From the NCBI GenBank assembly GCA_039111475.1, contig JBCCIP010000005.1, positions 1-64,000 of the forward strand: 64,000 nucleotides of DNA, in the 5' to 3' direction. A model generated the notes under the pieces. That model did not search any database. It had not been told where the DNA came from and worked only from the letters and a program-made list of their open reading frames with translations. The DNA is from JAUIET01 sp039111475 (GTDB lineage Bacteria > Pseudomonadota > Gammaproteobacteria > Pseudomonadales > JAUIET01). Below, piece after piece: positions 51,489-60,696 of this stretch. A program made the position numbers and the translations under genes. The first letter of the stretch is position 1, and each line of letters starts with the position of its first letter.

Positions 51489-53432
51489 TTAGGAAGCTCT
51501 TAGCCACGCCTGAAAAGTCAGAATGTTCCAAAGATGATATTGCCAATCCCTAGTACCGGATAAGTGTTCGTTCCACAGCGCTGTGATCTTAGCGGGTTCC
51601 AGAAGACCTTCGGCTTTCAATTTGTCTGGTTGAATTAAATCTTCTGCCCAATCGCGCAGTTCGTTTCGAAGCCACGAACCAATCGGAACACCAAACCCCA
51701 TTTTCGGGCGTTCAACCAGCTCTCTTGGTACGTAGTCATACAGAATATCCTTCAAAATCAGCTTGCCGTGACCATTCTCATGTTTCCATTTGGGAGGTAT
51801 TCGCCAACACAGTTCCACCAGCTTGTGATCAAGAAATGGCGCTCTGGTTTCAAGGCCTAGTGCCATTGCTGCTCGATCGACTTTGACGAGGATGTCATCT
51901 GGCAAGTACGCATTCATATCTGCGAACGCCATTTTGTGGTGGAAATCAGTATCCCAGTCCCAGGACTCATGTGGGTCGTATGAAGATGGCCAGTTATCTG
52001 TATTCAGGGTTACGGCATTGTCTTGTTCAATGAAGGACACAATATGCCGGTAAAGCGCTTGCTCATCGGCCGAGTCGAGTAACACGGTCAGCTTCATCAA
52101 CTTGTCATACATACTCGAAGTACGCAGATCTTTGGGCAGCAGAGATTCCGCTGCTCCTGACAGTGCCATTACCCAACTCTTTGGAGACCTATTGATAATT
52201 TCTACCAAATATCGTCTAGCGATCAGTGGCAGCTTTTGCAGTTTCTTCAGTATTCTGTTGGAAAGGAAGTAGCGGTGGTATCCAATAAACAACTCATCGC
52301 CTGCATCGCCACTGAGTGCGACTGTGACGCCTTGTTTCGCAACTTTTGAGACAAGAAAAGTGGGTATCTGAGATACATCGGCAAATGGTTCATCATAAAT
52401 TTGCGGTAAATCGGGAATAACATCACGGGCTTTATCAGCGCTCAAATACAACTCTTCGTGTGCTGTGCCTAAATGCTTGGCGACGCTTTTAGCGTGCTCT
52501 GCTTCGTTAAATTCTTTTTCATGAAACCCTATGGTAAACGTTTTGACCTTCTGTGAGCTTAAGCTCTGCATGATCCCAACGACAACACTGGAATCGACTC
52601 CGCCAGAAAGAAATGCACCTAAGGGAACATCTGCGCAAGACTGCAAACTGATTGACTGTATTAGTTGGGAATGTATAGACTCGCGCGCTTCTTGATAATC
52701 GCTAAATGGGTTTGCAAGCCCGCTACGTGCCGCATCATGCAAAGACCAGTAGGGGGCCTCAGACACATCAAAGCCAATTTCCTTCCTTGAGATTTTGACA
52801 ATCTTTCCAGGACGTACCTTTTTGACGCCTGCGTAGATCGAGTTAGGTGCCGCAATGTATCCAAGTTGTAAAAGCTGCGTCAGTGAGCGCTGGTCTATAT
52901 CAGCTGACCAACCGGGAAAGGACTTGATTGCATTCAGTTCCGAACCAAACACTGCCCGGGAATCAGAAATGTCGTAATAGAGAGGTTTCTCACCCATTCG
53001 ATCCCGAATCAGATAGAGTGTGGATTCTTCTGTGCACCACAACGCGATCGCAAACATTCCCACGAGTGATTGTATGGTTGCTTGTATGCCGTATTCGTCC
53101 AAGTGCGCTAGCAGAACCTCGGTATCAGACCCTCCTCGGAATACATATCCTCTCGATATCAAGTCTTTTCGCAATACTGAGTGATTATAAATTTCTCCAT
53201 TGAATACTATTCGATACCTCTTCGAATGCGAGTCCATGGGTTGATGTCCAGCCGGCGATAGATCTATCACGCTCAATCTGCGGTGACAAAAGCCCACACC
53301 CGTAATAGCATCGAAAACCAAACCATGGTCATCAGGACCGCGGTGAGCGATTGCCGCACCCATATCCCTAAGTGCGTTGCTTGCGCTCTGCTCGGAAAAC
53401 TGTGAGCTGATAAATCCTGCAATTCCGCACAT
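51489..53432 (-). CDS. asparagine synthase-type glutamine amidotransferase
   Basis: A 647-aa asparagine-synthetase-like enzyme (AsnB fold). I choose the ATG at 53432 (MCGIAGF), 34 codons into the open frame, because Cys2 becomes the N-terminal glutaminase nucleophile after Met removal. RLSVIDLS (52-59), NGEIYN (78-83), and the synthetase P-loop SGGVDSS (276-282) are intact. In polysaccharide loci such enzymes amidate uronic acids (compare WbpS and WbtH) or act on sugar amides; plain asparagine synthesis is also possible. It starts one base after the adjacent glycosyltransferase stop. Confidence 0.9.
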   Translation of the reverse strand: MCGIAGFISSQFSEQSASNALRDMGAAIAHRGPDDHGLVFDAITGVGFCHRRLSVIDLSPAGHQPMDSHSKRYRIVFNGEIYNHSVLRKDLISRGYVFRGGSDTEVLLAHLDEYGIQATIQSLVGMFAIALWCTEESTLYLIRDRMGEKPLYYDISDSRAVFGSELNAIKSFPGWSADIDQRSLTQLLQLGYIAAPNSIYAGVKKVRPGKIVKISRKEIGFDVSEAPYWSLHDAARSGLANPFSDYQEARESIHSQLIQSISLQSCADVPLGAFLSGGVDSSVVVGIMQSLSSQKVKTFTIGFHEKEFNEAEHAKSVAKHLGTAHEELYLSADKARDVIPDLPQIYDEPFADVSQIPTFLVSKVAKQGVTVALSGDAGDELFIGYHRYFLSNRILKKLQKLPLIARRYLVEIINRSPKSWVMALSGAAESLLPKDLRTSSMYDKLMKLTVLLDSADEQALYRHIVSFIEQDNAVTLNTDNWPSSYDPHESWDWDTDFHHKMAFADMNAYLPDDILVKVDRAAMALGLETRAPFLDHKLVELCWRIPPKWKHENGHGKLILKDILYDYVPRELVERPKMGFGVPIGSWLRNELRDWAEDLIQPDKLKAEGLLEPAKITALWNEHLSGTRDWQYHLWNILTFQAWLRAS

Positions 53433-53433
53433 G

Positions 53434-54636
53434 CTAAATGCTCTCGTTTGACGTGTTGTGTGACCATACTTCGATGTATCTGGCCATATTTTTATCCAGA
53501 TCGAATCTGCTCCGCAGAGTTTCATGGGCAGCATTAATCAATTCTGATTCTCGAACCTCGCCAGAAAATACTCGATCAATGCAATTGACGGCAGCAGCGA
53601 TGTCATGCTGATCAACAATAAACCCGTTCTTTTCCGTTTCAACTAATTCTTCTATTCCAGCGGTGTCAGTTGTCACGCACACGGTACTGCAAAGCATTGC
53701 TTCCTTTACGACATTCGGTAAGCGCTCTGCGTCCAGCCATGACATCAATAACATAACATGTTGCTGATGCAGCAATTCAAAAAGTACGTTGTGACTCAAA
53801 TGTCCAAGCAAAGTGACATTTCCTGCAAGCTCCAATTCCTGAATTTGGCTTCGCAGCAGTTTTTCGAGTGGCCCACTGCCAGCGATGGTCAGGTGCACCT
53901 GTGGCCAATCATCACGTAAGCGCTGCACCACCGCAAGGCAATCTTCAACGCCCTTTTCTGGAATCAATCGACCTGCAGTCACGACAGAGAAGCGCTTCTT
54001 CTCCGGCCGTCCGCCTATATCTCTATACCGGTCGATGCCACGGTACACTACAGACAGTTCCTTATTGGTGATGCCAAGGCTGCGAATATCAGGCACATTG
54101 ACGCGAGCATGGGTGAATAGGTGATGCGCCCTGTTGGCGACATGCACACTTCCTGGATACTGAACCAATAGATCGTAAGAACCGAGGAACATCGTAACTT
54201 TGATTTTCGGGGCAAATCTTTGCACCAGTGCGCCGACTATGGAGGGATAGTGACCCCAGAATATATGCAGTACTTCGGTTTTTCTTTGAGCTATTTCCAG
54301 GTAGATCTCCACGCTTCTAGGAATCAGTGACAAGGTCTTCAGGACATGTACTGGCTTACAGATTTTGCATTGGAACATCCAGTAGAAAATATAGCAGTGC
54401 AACAGAGGGTGACGAACTATTCTGTAAATACTCAAAAGAAAGGTAACATAGGTAAGGTGCGTTACCTTAAGGCTCTCCAAGCCCCAATTTTGTAAATAGA
54501 CTAGCGCCTCGCCAATTGCAGGGCGCAGATTGCGAACTTCGACGTCAACACCCTGGCGGACCAATGACCTTACATCGTTACCGGCGAAAGTCTCTGATGG
54601 ACAGGGAAACTCCGTAGCAATCACATCCAGCTTCAT
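53434..54636 (-). CDS. glycosyltransferase, GT4 family
   Basis: A GT-B glycosyltransferase. I start at the ATG at 54636 (MKLDVIATEFPCPSETF), giving 400 aa, since this is the family-like N-terminus; another ATG lies 6 codons upstream. VYRGIDRYRDIG, FSVVTAGRLIPEKGVED and NVTLLGHLSHNVLFELLHQQ are GT4 segments; the terminal EAMLCSTVCVTTDTAGIEEL has the E-x7-E type acceptor-phosphate motif. The sugar is unknown. It is transcribed with the amidotransferase gene (one-base spacing). Confidence 0.88.
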   Translation of the reverse strand: MKLDVIATEFPCPSETFAGNDVRSLVRQGVDVEVRNLRPAIGEALVYLQNWGLESLKVTHLTYVTFLLSIYRIVRHPLLHCYIFYWMFQCKICKPVHVLKTLSLIPRSVEIYLEIAQRKTEVLHIFWGHYPSIVGALVQRFAPKIKVTMFLGSYDLLVQYPGSVHVANRAHHLFTHARVNVPDIRSLGITNKELSVVYRGIDRYRDIGGRPEKKRFSVVTAGRLIPEKGVEDCLAVVQRLRDDWPQVHLTIAGSGPLEKLLRSQIQELELAGNVTLLGHLSHNVLFELLHQQHVMLLMSWLDAERLPNVVKEAMLCSTVCVTTDTAGIEELVETEKNGFIVDQHDIAAAVNCIDRVFSGEVRESELINAAHETLRSRFDLDKNMARYIEVWSHNTSNESI

Positions 54637-55051
54637 ACAAGCACCCATACCCAAAACGAAATGCCAAGTCTATTGCCATCAATACCCATTGCCCCTGACT
54701 CAACTATCTATTCAGTGTAGTTGATACTGGATGCGTCGATGGCGTTATTGAATACAAAACTATGAGTTCATTAAACAACCTCGTTAGTTTTTTCAGCGAA
54801 CTCAATGAACCGTTTATGAGCAATAATCCAGCATACGCTTCGCCTTTGTAACATCGCTAGAAATGGCGTGCATTGAGCCTGGAGTGCTAGTAAATCCGAA
54901 GTTTACGGTCTTACACATTGCGGAAAATAATACTTGAATAACTGGCGAATGCACTGCACCTCGCCTAAATTTAGATTAGAGCTGCAGTTTGTGTCCAAAA
55001 CGATACCAATGAACTATTGCTCGTGCAGCGTGTTCAATCAGTGGTGGAGAT
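54637..55051. other. 415-bp intergenic region between divergent genes
   Basis: This holds no gene that I can support. A 7-bp inverted repeat with an 11-nt spacer (TCAACTA 54700-54706 with TAGTTGA 54718-54724) lies near the glycosyltransferase start and could be an operator. No convincing -35/-10 pair was found for the beta-barrel gene at 55052, though its SD GGTGGAG is clear. Confidence 0.6.
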
Positions 55052-56386
55052 ATGAAGTTACTAAGCCAAAGAATAGTCATTCCTAGGTCGATAAGTTCTT
55101 GCTTGCTTGGTTCATTTTTAATGAGCGCGGCAATGTCGAATCAAGCTCTCGAATTTGGTGCTCAGCTTGGTGTCAGCTACGAGTCCAGTGATAACATCGA
55201 GTTACTGCCTGAAGAAAATGCGACGTCTGATGACCTTCGCGAATTACGTCTCAATCTTGTGCTCGATGGCGAAGCCAACGTTTATGAGCTTGACATGGAT
55301 TATTTCTTAATCGGTCGAGATTATAAAGACGATAACCTGGCAGACAATAATCTGGTATCTGGTCGCGCGCTCATCAAATGGACGCCGTTACCGCGCAGAT
55401 TCAGCTGGGACATCATGCATCTGCGCAGCGAATCAACAACGAATACTCAGTTCGAACCGACGCCTGAGAATGATGAAACGAGAAACGTATTTGCAACCGG
55501 ACCCGACCTTACCATTGCACTTGGTGGCTCCAGTGATCTTATCTTTGGCATGCGATACACGGAAATAGAATTCGAGCGCAGTACAGAATCGAACAATAAC
55601 CGCCTGGGAGCGTCAATTGAATGGGCGCGGGAATTGTCACCCGTGAGTCAGCTTTCGGCTCGTATTCGACACCAAGATGTAGATTATGACATTGGCTTTG
55701 AGCAAGAATTCTCCCAAATAACCGCTGAATATGAGGCGACGCTACGTCGATCCAGTTACTCAATACGTCTTGGCTACAATAAGGCCGAAACTGTTTTGGG
55801 GGATGACGTATCTGCCCCGCTGGTAAGGCTACAGGGCATCATTTCAATTTATGAAAACCCTCTGACACTGATTTACACCAGAGAGCTTACCGACACTTCA
55901 CTGGGGCTCATTGAAACTACCATCGAATCCGAGACTTTTTCCCTTGAAGATGGTGCCGGTCAGAATTTTGAGGAAATTGATGTCTTACTGCAGCAAAATG
56001 CGTTGATAAGCTATGAAATGGATAATTTCTGCAATTCCTGCTCGCTTCGTTTATCCGCTGCGTATGATAAGCTGGATTACGAAACGCTATTGCGCGACGA
56101 AGAATCTTTTGGCCCAAACATCGAGTTTCGTTACGCGTTTTCCCCACGTATCGATATCGGCCTGAGCGCGCAATACTTAGAACGCAGATTTCCAGATCTG
56201 GAGCCATCAAGAGAAGATGAGCAATCTTTTTATGGAGTGGATGTTGCTTACAATCGCTGGCGAAATATCGATTTAGCATTCGGAGTCGTTAAGCAGGATC
56301 GAACAAGCAACTTACCTGGCTTCGATTTTGAGGAGACCCGATTTGTGTTCAGTATTTTTTGGTCTTTCGGATCCGCAGCTTTCTAG
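55052..56386 (+). CDS. predicted outer-membrane beta-barrel protein of the polysaccharide locus
   Basis: A 444-aa protein with a signal peptide (about 1-33, hydrophobic core CLLGSFLMSAAMS, then ALEFGAQ) and many alternating strands: EANVYELDMDYFLIGRDY, IELSLKWTP-like IKWTPLPRRFSWDIMHL, YSIRLGYNKAETVL, NIEFRYAFSPRIDIGLSAQY, and a C-terminal strand ending FSIFWSFGSAAF with terminal Phe, the outer-membrane barrel signature. It resembles an uncharacterised PEP-CTERM-associated family. It may be the pore partner of the short OPX lipoprotein. Confidence 0.8.
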   Translation: MKLLSQRIVIPRSISSCLLGSFLMSAAMSNQALEFGAQLGVSYESSDNIELLPEENATSDDLRELRLNLVLDGEANVYELDMDYFLIGRDYKDDNLADNNLVSGRALIKWTPLPRRFSWDIMHLRSESTTNTQFEPTPENDETRNVFATGPDLTIALGGSSDLIFGMRYTEIEFERSTESNNNRLGASIEWARELSPVSQLSARIRHQDVDYDIGFEQEFSQITAEYEATLRRSSYSIRLGYNKAETVLGDDVSAPLVRLQGIISIYENPLTLIYTRELTDTSLGLIETTIESETFSLEDGAGQNFEEIDVLLQQNALISYEMDNFCNSCSLRLSAAYDKLDYETLLRDEESFGPNIEFRYAFSPRIDIGLSAQYLERRFPDLEPSREDEQSFYGVDVAYNRWRNIDLAFGVVKQDRTSNLPGFDFEETRFVFSIFWSFGSAAF

Positions 56387-56409
56387 AGTACTTCAAGCAA
56401 TAGACACGC

Positions 56410-57447
56410 TTAATTAGACCATTGAGCGGCCATATCTGACATACAGCGCTTTAAGTCTAACAGGTCGCTGTTGCCAACCATCATTCTTTGCAGCTCAAAG
56501 GGATCCGATTCGTGACTGTTAAACGCTCGACAACTGCTCGCGGCGTATTCGTAGTTGGCGTCGCGAACGGCTTTTTTAACCGAATCTGACATTTTCCCGC
56601 TAGGGTATGCGAAGCCTGTTATCTGAGTGTTCAGCTGGTCTTCGAAAAACGACTTTGGCTCCATTAGCTCGCGTTTCAGCTCCTGAGCTGACAGTAAGGT
56701 CAGATCATGATGGTCTATGCTATGCCCGCCAATTTCGACACCAGCCTTGTGTACTTTTTTGATTTCGTCCAGATTCATCCGCGGAGCCCAACTTGTCGGC
56801 GCTGTTGCCCCAAGACTACACTCCAATTTATTGATTGCGGCAAAACAATCGGCTTTCGTTTGCTTCCATAGTTCCGACAGCAGATATCTAAGACTATTGC
56901 CTCTGTTACTGGGTCGCAAGCAAAGTTGACCATCCAATGAAGCCAACTCAAGTTCGCTCAAATTGAGGGTGTGGGTATTGGTATTGGCTATTGCGTAAAC
57001 GACACGATCCCACCAGTAAAGCTCATTATGATTGATCAGGTTTCCGGTTGCTATATAGATGGTGGACGGTACATTGAACTCTTGAAGTATTGGCAGCGCG
57101 ATTTCCAGGAAGTCGAGATAACCATCGTCGAAGTTGATAGAAACCAATGGTTCCGTAATAGGTTCCTGATCTCTGATTTTCTGAATACCTGCGCTCATAG
57201 GTATAATACGAAAAGTATCGTTTATAAACTTGATATGTTGGTAAAAGTTATCCTTTGAGACGCACATTTCCAGATTATACGGATCCATTGATAAATCGGC
57301 TATTACACGGTGATAGGTAATGATTATCCAGCAACCATTTTCGCGTAAGCGATTCAACTGTCGTTTATTCGCGCCGGAGTATTCAAAAAACGGATTTATG
57401 ACGCGCTTGGCGAGCTGCTTGGCACCTTGCGTAAGTTGGAATGTCAT
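56410..57447 (-). CDS. polysaccharide deacetylase (NodB domain)
   Basis: A 345-aa carbohydrate esterase 4 protein that removes acetyl groups from N-acetylated sugars. WIIITYHRV starts the domain, SINFDDGYLDF holds the FDDGY metal/catalytic motif, GGHSIDHHDLTLL has the H-x3-H metal site, and GFAYPSGKMSD follows. There is no clear signal peptide, so it may act in the cytoplasm or on a lipid-linked intermediate. It is 12 bp downstream of the asparagine synthase-like gene. Confidence 0.92.
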   Translation of the reverse strand: MTFQLTQGAKQLAKRVINPFFEYSGANKRQLNRLRENGCWIIITYHRVIADLSMDPYNLEMCVSKDNFYQHIKFINDTFRIIPMSAGIQKIRDQEPITEPLVSINFDDGYLDFLEIALPILQEFNVPSTIYIATGNLINHNELYWWDRVVYAIANTNTHTLNLSELELASLDGQLCLRPSNRGNSLRYLLSELWKQTKADCFAAINKLECSLGATAPTSWAPRMNLDEIKKVHKAGVEIGGHSIDHHDLTLLSAQELKRELMEPKSFFEDQLNTQITGFAYPSGKMSDSVKKAVRDANYEYAASSCRAFNSHESDPFELQRMMVGNSDLLDLKRCMSDMAAQWSN

Positions 57448-57459
57448 CTAACGTTACAC

Positions 57460-59295
57460 CTATATAGCATCAATGTTCTTTCTCAGCCATAATTCCAGGA
57501 TGATGAGCATCCATAGTTCTGCAGAGTAGTCCCAAGCCCCTTTATCATGCCGGCTGACTAACTGGTTTATGAATTTATGATTAAAGTAGCCGCGTTGTGA
57601 CGCAGTGGGTGACAGTAGCACGTCGTGGACAAGCGCCCTGAAATTCTCTTGCTCCCGAAACCACACCGATACGGGTAAACCAAATCCTTGCTTTTTCTTC
57701 TGCAATATTTGTGGGGGTAGAATATTTGCTACCGATTTTCTAAACAAATATCGCTTCTGAGTACCATTCAGTTTAAAACGAGAAGGTAATTTGCAAGTAA
57801 ACTCGATGAGCGATTTGCTTAGATACGGATAGAAAACAGATACACCTGCCGCCTTGGCCGTTTTGTTAACCTTCATCAGATCGTTATCCGCTATGGCCAT
57901 TTGTAAATCAATGTACATGAGACGGTTTAGATCTGTACTAGCCTCACATTCATTAAAATGCTGACTCACCAATTCCAGAGAAGTATCTCGCTTGGCCAGT
58001 GATTGGAAGGGCTTAGTGAGAAAATCTTCATAGAAGTCAGAAGCAAAAGAATCATCAACATAGAATCGCTCCGGGTTTGGTAAAGACCCTCGTGATACAA
58101 AATTATTTACTCGATTAATGAATCTAAGGTCTAGTGGAGCAAGGCTTGATGACGCCACTTGAAACATCTTTTTTATAGATTCTGGCAGCGAATAGAAGCG
58201 CTGGAATATTGCGTCTTTTGCGTAGCGCTCGTTTCCACCAAACACCTCATCGCCACCGTCACCAGCAACCAGAGTAAATACATCATTTTGAGCCGCTAGT
58301 GCCGCACAAAAAAAGGTTGGTATGGCGGAAGAGTTACCAAACGGTTCGTCATAGATGTCAACTAATTTTCCAATGCATTCGAAGGCTTCGTTGGCGCTGA
58401 CTTTTTTGTCAAACCCTTTGGCCGAAAACGCTTTAGCCGCAATCCTTGCGTACGGCAGCTCATCATATCCTTGTTCGGAAAATCCAATTGAGAAGGTATT
58501 GACTGTGGCATTCCTGTCCTGGGCCGACAACACCGCAGAAACGGTAGAGCTGTCATTGCCCCCACTGAGAAAACTGCCCCAGTTGTGACCATTTGGCCGG
58601 AGGTTCTCAATTGCTTCAACAATGTGTGTTCGAAGCGCTATTTCCGCTTCATGCTCATCCATGCCAAGTGATTCCGTGTACTTCGGGCGCCAATGACGAA
58701 CTGTAAGGGCGCCTTGCGATGCATTAAATCGCAGCACACTTGCTGGAGGCAGTTTGCGAATATTCTTGTAGATTGTGTGCGGTGTTGGAACATACGAGAA
58801 ATTCAAGTAATGATAAACGGCTAAATCATCCACATCTGTGAGTTTTAAAAACTTAGCCAGAAGTCTGCAGTCTGAGGAGCAGGTCAGTCCGCCAGCGGAT
58901 TCGGCATAGTAAACAGGGAAACTACGCAAATAATCCGTACATAGAGTTAGTTCGTTGGTCGCACGATCGTAAGTGGCGGTGAGAAAGTTCCCCGCAGGTG
59001 TCTCCAGGCCCGGCAAGCTGGTTTTATAGAGGTTTTCGCTAACACTGGAATGACACAGATCAACAGCCGCGATATCAGTTAGATGATATAGGCCTATTTG
59101 TATTCCGCTAGCCGATTCTGTCAACCTTGCACCGCCAATGCAGGCGGCAGAAAACGATTCGATCTGAATCGTACGAGGTGGTGAACATTTACTGTTTGAA
59201 TACACCGTTGGCCAACGCAGATCGTTGCATTGATTAATCAGTCGTTCGGGGTTTGAAGACAAACAGAGTATAAAGTCTCCTAACTGCTCATTCAT
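57460..59295 (-). CDS. asparagine synthase-like protein lacking the glutaminase cysteine
   Basis: A 611-aa two-domain AsnB-like protein. The N-terminal domain has the fold of a class II amidotransferase (GNFLTATYDRATNELTLCTD, FPVYYAESAGGLTCSSD) but no MCG start: residue 2 is Asn and no equivalent Cys is present, so glutamine hydrolysis is unlikely. The synthetase P-loop reads SGGNDSS at 244-250 (canonical SGGVDSS), with GDGGDEVFGGNERY later. It may use ammonia or catalyse another ATP-dependent ligation. It overlaps the glycosyltransferase stop by four bases (ATGA). Confidence 0.88.
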   Translation of the reverse strand: MNEQLGDFILCLSSNPERLINQCNDLRWPTVYSNSKCSPPRTIQIESFSAACIGGARLTESASGIQIGLYHLTDIAAVDLCHSSVSENLYKTSLPGLETPAGNFLTATYDRATNELTLCTDYLRSFPVYYAESAGGLTCSSDCRLLAKFLKLTDVDDLAVYHYLNFSYVPTPHTIYKNIRKLPPASVLRFNASQGALTVRHWRPKYTESLGMDEHEAEIALRTHIVEAIENLRPNGHNWGSFLSGGNDSSTVSAVLSAQDRNATVNTFSIGFSEQGYDELPYARIAAKAFSAKGFDKKVSANEAFECIGKLVDIYDEPFGNSSAIPTFFCAALAAQNDVFTLVAGDGGDEVFGGNERYAKDAIFQRFYSLPESIKKMFQVASSSLAPLDLRFINRVNNFVSRGSLPNPERFYVDDSFASDFYEDFLTKPFQSLAKRDTSLELVSQHFNECEASTDLNRLMYIDLQMAIADNDLMKVNKTAKAAGVSVFYPYLSKSLIEFTCKLPSRFKLNGTQKRYLFRKSVANILPPQILQKKKQGFGLPVSVWFREQENFRALVHDVLLSPTASQRGYFNHKFINQLVSRHDKGAWDYSAELWMLIILELWLRKNIDAI

Positions 59296-60416
59296 AGTCG
59301 CTCCCCGTTCCTAAGTTTCTTGTCAGTATCTCGATAGTGCTGCATGAAACCGTCGGTCATAACTTCGACAGAAAAGCGCTCTTGTGCATCCTTCATTGCG
59401 TTATCGCCCAGTTGTTTCGTCCAGCTTGGTTCCTCAACTGCTCTTGCGATAAGTGTGCTCAACTGCTCATCGTTGTCGGAATCGAATAGCACACCGGTAC
59501 GATCGTGACGAATGAGTTCTCTATTACTTGGAATATTGGAAGCCATAACAAGGCGAGCGTTAATCATTCCCTCTAACACAGTATTGGACAGACCCTCATT
59601 CCATGAAGGTAACACAATAAAGTTTGATAGTTGCATAAGAGCATGCGCGTCATCTCTCTCACCGAGAAGATGCACGTTTTCAGCCAAATCCAGACGTCTT
59701 ATTTCATCTTCAATCGTCTGTCGCTCTGGCCCGTCGCCTGCTATTAAGAATTTTAGTTTATGACCTTGCACAAATACTCTTTTCAGAGCTCGAAGAATGC
59801 AAGGTATATTCTTGAGTTCTACCAAGCGCCCAACAAAAAGACCAATAATGTGTTTGCCATCGTTTACATCAACTGGCAATGGCCCAAGTTCCTGGTTCTG
59901 GCTTACCACTCCATTGTAGATAATACTCAGCTTACCCTTTAGGCCAGGCACATATTTCGCCGTGTGATCGCTTCCTGCCGCGGAGTTGGCAACAACACTG
60001 TCCGACAGAAGTGTGACAAATCGTTTTACCATCCATTCAGATCTCGAATACCACTCATGCGTTGCTCTGATAGACGTATGATAAGTGGCTCTTTTGCAAA
60101 ATATCTGAGCAATTCCACACCAGAGTTCGGCGGTTAGTGAGAAGCAATGAATATGGTCTACCTCTAATTTCTTGAAGAGTTTGATAAGTTTGTACGGCAG
60201 TGAGGGATCGATTTTGCGCGTCTTAGGCAGGTGAAAAACGGGTACTTGCGCTGACGCCAGTTCATCCAACAGATAGGAACCATTCCGGAAATACAAAAGT
60301 GCCGGTTCGAATAACGTACGATCGATGTTTGTGAGCAGATTGACCAGTTGGCGCTGGGTACCACCAACCTCCATTTCATCGGTTACCAGCAATAGTTTTA
60401 TTTTTCGATTGGCCAA
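59292..60416 (-). CDS. glycosyltransferase, GT4 family
   Basis: A 374-aa GT-B enzyme: IKLLLVTDEMEVGGTQRQLVN is the N-terminal donor-fold start, IIGLFVGRLVELKNIPCIL and NVHLLGERDDAHALMQLSNF mark the GT4 C-terminal domain, and LPSWNEGLSNTVLEGM has the E-x7-E motif. The sugar is unknown. It is translationally coupled to the asparagine synthase-like gene (ATGA, 59292-59295). Confidence 0.9.
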   Translation of the reverse strand: MANRKIKLLLVTDEMEVGGTQRQLVNLLTNIDRTLFEPALLYFRNGSYLLDELASAQVPVFHLPKTRKIDPSLPYKLIKLFKKLEVDHIHCFSLTAELWCGIAQIFCKRATYHTSIRATHEWYSRSEWMVKRFVTLLSDSVVANSAAGSDHTAKYVPGLKGKLSIIYNGVVSQNQELGPLPVDVNDGKHIIGLFVGRLVELKNIPCILRALKRVFVQGHKLKFLIAGDGPERQTIEDEIRRLDLAENVHLLGERDDAHALMQLSNFIVLPSWNEGLSNTVLEGMINARLVMASNIPSNRELIRHDRTGVLFDSDNDEQLSTLIARAVEEPSWTKQLGDNAMKDAQERFSVEVMTDGFMQHYRDTDKKLRNGERL

Positions 60417-60696
60417 AGACGTGTCCTAAAAACGCTCAGTCGTTATTGATGTGTATTGGCGCAACTGCTTTATCAACACGCAGTGGAATAGAAACCAATC
60501 CTTCTTTGCTAGAGTATAGAACAGAAGGCACGATTTCGCGGTCATCGCGATTAGGCGTTTTATAGCGTTATTTACTGGTCAACGTGCGTACAAGCGCCTG
60601 CAATTTGATTGTCTACTGGCGCCACGATTCGACATTCGCGGGTATAGATTGGCAAGCTTGCTATACTCAGGATAGATTAATTCGCTAGTTTCTCCG
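60417..60696. other. 280-bp intergenic region between divergent genes
   Basis: It contains no gene. On the plus strand an extended -10, TG at 60659-60660, C and TATACT (60662-60667), lies 29 bp before the ligase ATG. On the minus strand TATACT (60513-60518) lies about 97 bp before the glycosyltransferase start, without a good -35. Confidence 0.5.
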
